Positions 32,871-39,508 of a stretch of DNA of 64,000 nt are shown one piece after another. Position 1 is the stretch's first letter. Each line of letters starts with the position of its first letter. This stretch comes from Kineococcus aurantiacus (lineage in GTDB: Bacteria; Actinomycetota; Actinomycetes; Actinomycetales; Kineococcaceae): contig NZ_JACCBB010000001.1 in NCBI RefSeq assembly GCF_013409345.1, forward strand, positions 2,852,001-2,916,000. Direction: 5' to 3'. Position numbers and translations under genes: made by a program. Below the pieces are notes generated by a model. The model made no database searches and had not been told where the DNA came from. It saw only the letters and a program-made list of their open reading frames with translations.

Positions 32871-34073
32871 TCAGCCGGCCCGGCCCACGGTGGCCGCGAA
32901 GGCCAGGACGCCGTCGTCGCCGGCCCGCAGCCGCGCCGGGCCCTCGGCCGCGCCCACCAGCAGGCTGCCCCCGCGCCGCAGTTCCTCGGCGTCCCCCGGG
33001 CCCGACGTCACGAGCGCGGAACCGGCCAGGACCAGCAGCAGCACCGGCCCGTTCTGCTCCACGGCCAGTTCCGCGCCCGGTCCGCCCTCCAGCCGCTGCA
33101 GCGCGAAGTCCGGCACGGGTGTGCGGAACACCCGGCTGCCCGCGGCGGTCTCCTCCGGCGCGACGCGGTGCGGTGCGCTGACGACCGGGTCGACGATCCG
33201 CAGCAGCTCCTCGACGTCGACGTGCTTGCTCGTCAGGCCCCCGCGCAGCACGTTGTCGGAGGCCGACATGACCTCCACGCCGGTGCCCTGCAGGTAGGCG
33301 TGCGGCGTCCCGGCCCCCAGGAACACGGCCTGCCCGGGGGCGAGGTCGACGTGGTTGAGCAGGGCCCCCACCGCGATCCCCGGGTCGGCGGGGTGGTGCT
33401 CGGCCAGCAGCCGGACGACCCCGGCGGTGGTGTCGTCCGCGTCGGCGGCCCGCGCCGCCGCCACCAGCCGCGTGACGAACCCCGCGGCCGGTTCGCCCCC
33501 GGACAGCAGCAGGCGCAGCGCCCCGCGCAGCGTCGCCGCGGGGTCCGGCCCGGCGAGCAGCGCGTCCAGCTCCGCCGACGTCCCCCCGCCGGGCGCCCCC
33601 AGCAGCCGGTGCAGGTCCGCGCGCACCGCCGCCGGGTCGCGGAAACCCGCCAGGGCCCGCATCGGGGTCACCGCGACCATCATCTCGGGTTTGGGCTGGT
33701 CGTCGACGTAGTTGCGGTGCGGGGCGCCCAGCGGCACGCCGCGCGTCTCCTCGTCCGCGAAACCGGCGCGCGCCTGTTCCGGGCTCGGGTGCACCTGCAC
33801 CGACAGCGGCCGGCCGGCGGACAGCACCTTCAGCAGGAACGGCAGCCGGGTCCCGCCGCGGCCCGCGGTCTCGGCGCCCAGCACGCCCGCGGGGTCGGCG
33901 GCCACGACGTCGGCCACCGTGCGGCCGTCGGCGGTGGGTGTCGGGAAACCCGGGTGGGTGCCGATCCACAGTTCCGCCTCCGGGCCCCCCGCGGGTTCCC
34001 GGCCCAGCAGGCGGGAGATCCCGCCGTCGGTGCCCCAGTCGTAGTCGCGGATGGCCGGCTCGAGGGTGATCAC
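32871..34073 (-). CDS. manA: mannose-6-phosphate isomerase, class I
   Basis: ManA interconverts mannose 6-phosphate and fructose 6-phosphate. The 400-residue protein has the zinc-site motifs of type I isomerases: SVQVHPSPEQA (Gln and His), the Glu in PKPEMMVAVTP, and GTPHAYLQGTGVEVMSASDN (His) followed by VLRGGLTSKHVDV. GTG 34073 is preceded at seven bases by TACCCT (34081-34086, minus strand), suggesting a leaderless mRNA. It is downstream of an ABC-2 exporter on the same strand, but a repeat-bearing gap of 119 bp and its own promoter suggest separate transcription. Confidence 0.93.
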   Translation of the reverse strand: MITLEPAIRDYDWGTDGGISRLLGREPAGGPEAELWIGTHPGFPTPTADGRTVADVVAADPAGVLGAETAGRGGTRLPFLLKVLSAGRPLSVQVHPSPEQARAGFADEETRGVPLGAPHRNYVDDQPKPEMMVAVTPMRALAGFRDPAAVRADLHRLLGAPGGGTSAELDALLAGPDPAATLRGALRLLLSGGEPAAGFVTRLVAAARAADADDTTAGVVRLLAEHHPADPGIAVGALLNHVDLAPGQAVFLGAGTPHAYLQGTGVEVMSASDNVLRGGLTSKHVDVEELLRIVDPVVSAPHRVAPEETAAGSRVFRTPVPDFALQRLEGGPGAELAVEQNGPVLLLVLAGSALVTSGPGDAEELRRGGSLLVGAAEGPARLRAGDDGVLAFAATVGRAG

Positions 34074-34080
34074 CTCCCCG

Positions 34081-34086
34081 AGGGTA
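34081..34086 (-). promoter_or_regulatory. -10 element TACCCT of manA
   Basis: Read on the minus strand, TACCCT lies seven bases before GTG 34073. Confidence 0.4.
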
Positions 34087-34143
34087 GCGACCGCGGGGCT
34101 CGCGGACCGGCTCCTCGCAGAACCCACCACCGAACCCGCCGCC

Positions 34144-34179
34144 GGGGCGAGGACCGGGGCGAGGACCGGGGCGAGGACC
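34144..34179. repeat. three 12-bp tandem repeats upstream of manA
   Basis: GGGGCGAGGACC occurs three times without a gap in the space between the ABC ATPase stop and manA. Confidence 0.8.
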
Positions 34180-34192
34180 GGGGGCGCGGGCC

Positions 34193-35158
34193 TCAGCCCG
34201 ACGTCGCGTACAGCGTGCGCAGGACGTCGGCGATGTCGGGTTCCTCGACCGACAGGTCGCGGACGTCGGCGTCCTGCGCGACCTGCGCCAGGACCTGCGC
34301 GGCCGTGGTCTCCTGCGCCGAGAACGCGTACCGCAACCGCAGCCCGCCCTCCTCGACCCCCAGCAGTTCGGCGCCCGGGACCGTGCGCGGGGTCACCGGC
34401 GCGCGCAGGTCCACCACGAGGATCCGCCGGGCGCCGACCCGGCGGACCAGCCCCGGCAGGTCCCCGTCGTAGGCGGCGCGGCCGCGGTCGACGACGAGCA
34501 CCCGGTCGCACAGCCGCTGCACGTCCCCGGTGTCGTGGGTCGTCAGCAGCAGCGTCGTGCCGCGCTCGGCCCGTTCGGCGTCCAGGAAACGCCGCAGCCG
34601 TTCGCTGGACAGGACGTCCAGGCCGATCGTCGGCTCGTCGAGCAGCAGGAGTTCGGGGGAGTGCAGCAGCGCCGCGGCCACCTCCCCGCGCATCCGCTGC
34701 CCCAGCGACAGCTGGCGCACGGGGGTCGCGAGGAACCGGCCGAGGTCGAGGCGCTCGTCGAGCTCGCGCAGCCGGGGTTCCCACACCGACCGCGGCAGGC
34801 GGTGGATCGCGGCGAGCAGCCGGAACGACTCGCGCAGCGGCAGGTCCCACCACAACTGGCTGCGCTGGCCGAAGACGACGCCGATGCGGCGGGCGAGGTC
34901 GCGGCGGCGGGCCACGGGGTCCAGGCCGCACGTGCGGACGGTCCCGCTGGTGGGGACGAGGATGCCCGTGAGGAGTTTCACGGTCGTCGACTTCCCGGCC
35001 CCGTTGGCGCCGAGGAAACCCACCGACTCGCCCGGCGCGACGCGCAGCGACAGGCCGTCGACGGCGCGGACCACCGTGCGCCGGCGGCGGAACCGGCTGC
35101 CGGACTCCTCCCGCACCACGTACTCGCGCACGAGGTCGTGCACCTCCAGCGCGTTCAC
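34193..35158 (-). CDS. ABC-2 type exporter, ATP-binding protein
   Basis: The 321-residue ATPase has Walker A GANGAGKST, the Q-loop in VVFGQRSQLWW, signature LSLGQRMRGE, Walker B LLLLDEPTIGLD and switch His in TTHDTGD. It powers the two membrane proteins encoded immediately upstream. GTG 35158 overlaps the stop of the second permease by four bases. Substrate unknown; such three-gene units with a DUF990-type pair of permeases occur widely in actinobacteria. Confidence 0.9.
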   Translation of the reverse strand: MNALEVHDLVREYVVREESGSRFRRRRTVVRAVDGLSLRVAPGESVGFLGANGAGKSTTVKLLTGILVPTSGTVRTCGLDPVARRRDLARRIGVVFGQRSQLWWDLPLRESFRLLAAIHRLPRSVWEPRLRELDERLDLGRFLATPVRQLSLGQRMRGEVAAALLHSPELLLLDEPTIGLDVLSSERLRRFLDAERAERGTTLLLTTHDTGDVQRLCDRVLVVDRGRAAYDGDLPGLVRRVGARRILVVDLRAPVTPRTVPGAELLGVEEGGLRLRYAFSAQETTAAQVLAQVAQDADVRDLSVEEPDIADVLRTLYATSG

Positions 35159-35961
35159 GAACCGCTGCCCGTGTAGTGCCGCACCCCGGCGCGCCACAGC
35201 AGCAGCGCGACGCCCCACGCCACCGCCGCCGCGACGGGGCAGAACCAGCCCAGCCAGGCCGGCAGACCCGCCGGGCCCGGTTCGCCCAGCAGCGCCAGCA
35301 CCGGCAGGTACGCCACGAACGCGGCCGGGACGAGGTAGCAGAACAGCCAGCGCAGCGCCCCGGAGTACAGCGAGGCCGGGTACTGCGCGGCGGTCACGCC
35401 GCCGTAGGTGATGCTGTTCACGGCTTCCCGGCCGTCGAGCAGCCAGAACTGCAGGGCCCCGGCGACGACGAAGACGGCGCCGAAGACGGCGGTGCCCCCG
35501 CACAGCGCCCCGGCCAGCAGCGCCAGCGCCCGCGCGTCCAGCGCGACCCCGGTGTGCGGCCACGCCACCACCAGCACGACGACCCCGATCGCGACCCGGC
35601 CCAGGCGCTTGAGCGACACGTCGGAGGTGGTGAGCTGGGCCAGCACGGGCAGGGGGCGCAGCAGGAGCGCGTCGAGGGTGCCCGTGCGGATCGCGGTGGG
35701 CAGGTCGTCGACGTGCCCGAGCAGGAGGTCGGCGAGGGCGAACGTCACGTTGGCCAGCGCGAACACCAGGCAGGCCTGCCAGACGTCGAGACCGCCGAGG
35801 GTGGTGGCGCGGGAGAACACGACGTAGATCGTCGCGAACTCGCTGACCCCGGTGCCGACGTTGGCGAGGAGGTCGGCCGCGAAGGACGCCCGGTAGGCCA
35901 CCTGGGACCGGACGCGCGAGCCCAGGACCGCGCGGTAGGCGGCGAGGGTGCTCTCAGCCAC
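35155..35961 (-). CDS. ABC-2 type exporter, membrane protein 2
   Basis: The 268-residue protein has six hydrophobic segments and the pattern of the PF06182-like ABC-2 membrane family (RSQVAYRASFAADLLANVGTG, TGTLDALLLRPLPVLAQL, GREAVNSITYGG, ASLYSGALRWLFCYLVPAAF). It pairs with the upstream membrane protein. GTG 35961 lies inside the end of that gene (8-bp overlap). Confidence 0.82.
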   Translation of the reverse strand: MAESTLAAYRAVLGSRVRSQVAYRASFAADLLANVGTGVSEFATIYVVFSRATTLGGLDVWQACLVFALANVTFALADLLLGHVDDLPTAIRTGTLDALLLRPLPVLAQLTTSDVSLKRLGRVAIGVVVLVVAWPHTGVALDARALALLAGALCGGTAVFGAVFVVAGALQFWLLDGREAVNSITYGGVTAAQYPASLYSGALRWLFCYLVPAAFVAYLPVLALLGEPGPAGLPAWLGWFCPVAAAVAWGVALLLWRAGVRHYTGSGS

Positions 35962-36745
35962 CCTGCACCACCAGCCGGCGCGCCCCCGCGGCCAGCAGGA
36001 CCCGCCCGCCCAGGAGCAGGGCCGCCAGCCAGCCGAGCTGGGTCGCGACCAGCCGCAGCGCGTCCGCGCCCGTCGCGCGGGCCAGGAGCAGGTCGACGGG
36101 GGTCTGCAGCATCGAGGGGAAGGGCGTCGCCGCGGCCAGGGCCTGCAACCACCCCGGGAACCACGCGACGGGGAGGGTGAGCCCCGTCAGCAGGGTCGCC
36201 AGCACGGTGTAGAGCAGCAGGACCCCGCGGACCTCGGTGAGCCAGAACGCCGTGAGGTTCACCAGCCAGCGCGCCGCGAACGAGACCGAGACGCCGAGCG
36301 CGGTGCCCACCGCGCCCAGCGCGTACGGGGCCGGGGTGGCCGGCAGGGCGAGCCCGGTCAGCAGCAGGCCGGCCAGCAGCGGCGGGAGCCCGCGGGGCAG
36401 GAGGGTGTACGCCGCCCGGCCCAGGTCGGTGGCCCACGCCGCCAGTTGCGGGTCGACCGGCCGGGCCAGGTCGAAGGCGATGTCGCCGGTCCGCACGCGG
36501 CGGGCCACCTCGTCGTCGGCGAAGACGCTCACGGGGGCCAGCAGGGCCTGGGTGACCCAGGCGAACGTGGCGGCCTGGGCGGCGTCGTACCCGGCGACGG
36601 TGCCGGCCGTGCCGACGGTCCCGGTGAGGACCGCGGCCTTGAGGGCGCCGAAGACCGAGTTCGTCAGGGCTCCCGCGGCCGTGGCCGCCCGGTACGTCGA
36701 CCACCGGCGGAACCCCGCCGCGGCGAGGGCGGGGTAGACCGGCAC
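35954..36745 (-). CDS. ABC-2 type exporter, membrane protein 1
   Basis: The 263-residue protein has six hydrophobic segments and the same layout as its partner (GFRRWSTYRAATAAGALTNS, RVRTGDIAFDLARPVDPQL, VAWFPGWLQALAAATPFPSM). It is first in the exporter operon. GTG 36745 has TAGGGT eight bases upstream on the minus strand (36754-36759), again suggesting a very short or absent leader. Confidence 0.82.
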   Translation of the reverse strand: MPVYPALAAAGFRRWSTYRAATAAGALTNSVFGALKAAVLTGTVGTAGTVAGYDAAQAATFAWVTQALLAPVSVFADDEVARRVRTGDIAFDLARPVDPQLAAWATDLGRAAYTLLPRGLPPLLAGLLLTGLALPATPAPYALGAVGTALGVSVSFAARWLVNLTAFWLTEVRGVLLLYTVLATLLTGLTLPVAWFPGWLQALAAATPFPSMLQTPVDLLLARATGADALRLVATQLGWLAALLLGGRVLLAAGARRLVVQGG

Positions 36746-36778
36746 GTCGACCGACCCTAGTGCCGGGCGCGCGCGGTG

Positions 36779-36808
36779 CCCAGGGGTTCAGCGCCCAGGG
36801 GTTCAGCG
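36779..36808. repeat. 15-bp tandem duplication at the NUDIX gene stop
   Basis: CCCAGGGGTTCAGCG occurs twice in tandem. The second copy contains the TGA stop of the NUDIX gene (36803-36805) and the first copy places another in-frame TGA 15 bases further on. Confidence 0.75.
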
Positions 36809-37471
36809 CAGCAGCGGCGGGTGCAGGGTCGTGGCCGGCCCGCGGCGGAACAGCCCGGCGGGGCGGCCGCCGTCGCGCGTGGTCGTGGTGCCGGTGGGTT
36901 CGAGGAAACCCGCCGCGCCGGTCACCTTGCGGTGGAAGTTCCGCGGGTCCAGCGCGGTGCCCCAGACGGCCTCGTAGACGCGGCGCAGCTCGGCGACGGT
37001 GAACTCGGCCGGGCAGAACGCCGTCGCGAGGGGGGTGTACTCCAGCTTGGCCCGGGCCCGCTCGACGGCGTCGGCCAGGAGGTCCTCGTGGTCGAAGGCG
37101 AGGTCGGGCAGGTCGGCGACGGGGGTCCAGCGCGCGTCCGCGGCGTCGGTGCCGGCGCGGGGGACGGGCAGGTCGGGGGCCAGCGCCAGGTAGCAGACGG
37201 TCACGACGCGCTGGCGGGGGTCGCGGCCGGGTGCCCCGTAGGTCGCGACCTGCTCGAGGTGGACGAGCCCGCGGGGCAGCCCGGTCTCCTCCGCCAGCTC
37301 CCGGGCCGCGGCGCCCGGCAGGTCCTCGTCCGGTCGCACGAACCCGCCCGGCAGCGCCCAGCGGCCCAGGAACGGTTCCTCGCCGCGTTCGACGAGCAGG
37401 ACGTGCAGCGCGCCCGCGCGCACGGTCAGGACGACGAGGTCGACGGTCACGGCGAGGGCGGGGTGGCTCAC
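36803..37471 (-). CDS. NrtR-like NUDIX-domain transcriptional regulator
   Basis: The 222-residue protein joins a NUDIX domain (residues 1-140; complete box GGFVRPDEDLPGAAARELAEETGL pattern G-x5-E-x7-REL-x-EE-x-GL) to a C-terminal winged helix (FTVAELRRVYEAVWGTALDPRNFHRKV, then GAAGFLEPTG). This is the layout of NrtR, the ADP-ribose-sensing repressor of NAD genes. The NUDIX box is intact, so it may also hydrolyse an ADP-ribose-type compound. GTG 37471 has TACGCT six bases upstream. It is divergent from the SPFH/NAD-kinase-like pair, and a large palindrome lies between them. Confidence 0.85.
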   Translation of the reverse strand: MSHPALAVTVDLVVLTVRAGALHVLLVERGEEPFLGRWALPGGFVRPDEDLPGAAARELAEETGLPRGLVHLEQVATYGAPGRDPRQRVVTVCYLALAPDLPVPRAGTDAADARWTPVADLPDLAFDHEDLLADAVERARAKLEYTPLATAFCPAEFTVAELRRVYEAVWGTALDPRNFHRKVTGAAGFLEPTGTTTTRDGGRPAGLFRRGPATTLHPPLLR

Positions 37472-37477
37472 CCGGTG

Positions 37478-37483
37478 AGCGTA
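37478..37483 (-). promoter_or_regulatory. -10 element TACGCT of the NUDIX regulator gene
   Basis: Read on the minus strand, TACGCT lies six bases before GTG 37471 and directly beside the palindrome at 37484-37514, so bound repressor would also block this promoter. Confidence 0.5.
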
Positions 37484-37514
37484 CCCACTTGTCGTCGACT
37501 TGACGACAAGTGGG
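37484..37514. promoter_or_regulatory. 13-bp-arm palindrome, likely NrtR-type operator
   Basis: CCCACTTGTCGTC (37484-37496) and GACGACAAGTGGG (37502-37514) are perfect inverted copies with a 5-bp spacer. The site overlaps the -35 of the SPFH gene and touches the -10 of the regulator gene. A partial half-site GACGACAACAAG follows downstream (37535-37546). Confidence 0.7.
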
Positions 37515-37528
37515 GGGAGGCTTATCGT
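37500..37528 (+). promoter_or_regulatory. promoter of the SPFH/NAD-kinase-like operon
   Basis: A -35 TTGACG (37500-37505) and -10 TATCGT (37523-37528) are 17 bp apart. The -35 lies inside the palindrome, as expected for repression. Confidence 0.65.
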
Positions 37529-37562
37529 CACTGCGACGACAACAAGTCCCGAGGAGGACCCC

Positions 37563-38558
37563 GTGGCCGACATCACCCGCTACCCCTTCGCCCGCCACCT
37601 GCGCAGCACCCCCACCACCCACGTCATCCACCACCGCCGCGGCAAGCTCGCCCACACCGGCACCGGCCAGGCCTTCTGGTTCCGCCCCCTGTCGGCCACC
37701 CTGTCCGAGCTGCCCGTCGACGACCGCGAGCTGCCGCTGCTCCTGCACGCCCGCACCGCCGACTTCGTCGACGTCACCGTCCAGGCCACCGTCACCTTCC
37801 GCATCGCCGACCCCGACCTCGCCGCCACCCGCGTCGACTTCTCCCTCGACCCCGCCACCGGCCGCTGGCGCGCCGCCCCCCTGCAGCAGATCGCCGGGCT
37901 GCTCACCGAGACCGCCCAGCAGCACGTCCTCGACGTCCTCGCCGGCCTGCCGCTGCTGCAGGCCCTCACCGACGGCGTCGCGCTCACCCGCGAGCGCATC
38001 ACCGCCGGCCTGCTCGCCGACAGCCGCCTCGCCCACACCGGCCTCGCCCTCGTCGACGCCCGCGTCGTCGCCGTCCGCCCCGACCCCGACGTCGAGAAGG
38101 CCCTCGGCACCCCCACCCGCGAGCGCCTGCAGACCGAGGCCGACGGGGCCACCGCCCAGCGCCGCGCGCTCGCCGTCGAACGCGAACGCGCCATCAGCGA
38201 GAACGAGCTGCAGAGCAAGATCGAACTGGCCCGCCGCGAGGAGCAGCTCGTCGCCCAGCGCGGCGCCAACCAGCGCCGCGGCGTCGAGGACGCCGCGGCC
38301 GCCGACGCCGTCCGCACCACCGCCGAGGCCGAGCGCGAGGAACGGCTCGCCCAGGCCCACGCAGCCGCCCGCCGCGCCCAGGGCGAGGCCGACGCCGCCG
38401 CCGAGGCCGCCCGCCTGGCCGCCGTCGCCGGCACCCCGCCGGAGGTCCTGCTCACCCTGGCCCTGCGCGAGTTCGCCGGGCAGCTGCCGGACGTCGGCAC
38501 CCTCGTCCTGACCCCCGACGTCGTCACCGGCGCCCTCGCCCGGCTGGTGCGGCCGTGA
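37563..38558 (+). CDS. SPFH/band-7 domain protein
   Basis: The 331-residue protein has an SPFH-like beta domain in the first 180 residues (PTTHVIHHRRGKLAHTGTGQ; HARTADFVDVTVQATVTFRI) and then a long charged helical region rich in Ala, Glu and Arg (QRRALAVERERAISENELQ onward), typical of oligomerising flotillin-like proteins. No membrane segment is evident. SPFH proteins form membrane-associated rings that organise partners. GTG 37563 has the ribosome site GAGGAGG. Its stop overlaps the NAD-kinase-like gene by four bases, so the two products are probably partners. Confidence 0.82.
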   Translation: MADITRYPFARHLRSTPTTHVIHHRRGKLAHTGTGQAFWFRPLSATLSELPVDDRELPLLLHARTADFVDVTVQATVTFRIADPDLAATRVDFSLDPATGRWRAAPLQQIAGLLTETAQQHVLDVLAGLPLLQALTDGVALTRERITAGLLADSRLAHTGLALVDARVVAVRPDPDVEKALGTPTRERLQTEADGATAQRRALAVERERAISENELQSKIELARREEQLVAQRGANQRRGVEDAAAADAVRTTAEAEREERLAQAHAAARRAQGEADAAAEAARLAAVAGTPPEVLLTLALREFAGQLPDVGTLVLTPDVVTGALARLVRP

Positions 38559-39448
38559 GCCTGGCGCCCCGGGCCGTCCTCGTGCACCGGCGCACCGCCT
38601 ACGCCGAGACCGTCGCCCGGCACGGCACCCCCGGCGCGGCCGACTTCTTCCTGCGCACCCGCAGCCGCCGCCTGGCCGAGCTCGCCGAGGCCGACGAGCA
38701 GCAGCGGCGGGCGCTGGCCGCCGTCGCCGCCGCGGTCCCCGCCGACTGGCGCACCGGTGCCGTCGAGCGCGCCGAGCTGCCGCGGTTCCTGTTCGCCCCC
38801 GAGGACGTCGTCGTGGTCGTCGGCCAGGACGGCCTCGTCGCCAACGTCGCCAAGCACCTGTCCGGCCAGGTCGTCGTCGGCATCGACCCCGCCCCCGGCC
38901 GCAACGCCGGCGTCCTCGTCCCGCACCGCGCCGCCGACGCACCCGACCTGCTGCGTCGCAGCGTGTCCGACGCCCCCTGCGAGCTGCGCACCATGGTCCG
39001 CGCGAGCACCGACGACGGGCAGGAGCTGCACGCCCTCAACGAGGTCTTCGTCGGTCACCGCAGCCACCAGACCGCCCGGTACGTCCTGGGCTGCGACCGC
39101 GACGGCCACCACCGCCACGAGGAGCAGGCCTCCAGCGGCGTCGTCGTCGGCACCGGGACCGGTGCCACCGGCTGGCTCGCCTCCCTGGCCCGCGCCCGCC
39201 GCGCGACCGGGCTGCCGGCGGCCACCGACCCCGCGCTGGCCTGGTTCGTCCGGGAGGCCTGGCCCTCCCCGACCACCGGCGCCGACCTCGTCGCGGGGAC
39301 CCTGGCGCAGGGCGCGCTGACCCTGGACGTCCTGTCCGACGAGCTCGTCGTCTTCGGCGACGGCCTGGAGGAGGACCGGCTGACCGTCACCCGCGGCCAG
39401 CGGGTGCACGTCGGGGTCAGCCCGCGCCACCTGGCGCTGCTGCGCTGA
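38555..39448 (+). CDS. NAD-kinase-fold protein with altered motif
   Basis: The 297-residue protein carries the NAD kinase fold in its second half. VVVVVGQDGLVANVAKHL stands where the GGDG motif lies (GQDG here), VVVGIDPAPGRNAGVL matches the GIN-G strand, NEVFVGHRSHQTARY matches the NE-D motif and SSGVVVGTGTGATGW the TPTGSTAY loop. The first Gly of GGDG is replaced, so NAD phosphorylation is uncertain; it may be a divergent kinase or a nucleotide sensor. Residues 1-80 are a helical extension absent from housekeeping NAD kinases. GTG 38555 overlaps the SPFH stop. Confidence 0.75.
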   Translation: MSLAPRAVLVHRRTAYAETVARHGTPGAADFFLRTRSRRLAELAEADEQQRRALAAVAAAVPADWRTGAVERAELPRFLFAPEDVVVVVGQDGLVANVAKHLSGQVVVGIDPAPGRNAGVLVPHRAADAPDLLRRSVSDAPCELRTMVRASTDDGQELHALNEVFVGHRSHQTARYVLGCDRDGHHRHEEQASSGVVVGTGTGATGWLASLARARRATGLPAATDPALAWFVREAWPSPTTGADLVAGTLAQGALTLDVLSDELVVFGDGLEEDRLTVTRGQRVHVGVSPRHLALLR

Positions 39449-39508
39449 ACGCGGCGGCCGGGCCGTTCCGTGCCCGAGCACCCCTCCCGCGGCGGCACAC
39501 TTGAGCAC

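Noticed and set aside
34144-34179. Tandem 12-bp repeats considered as a CRISPR-like or origin element
   Set aside because: Units are too short, have no spacers, and there are only three; simple slippage explains them.
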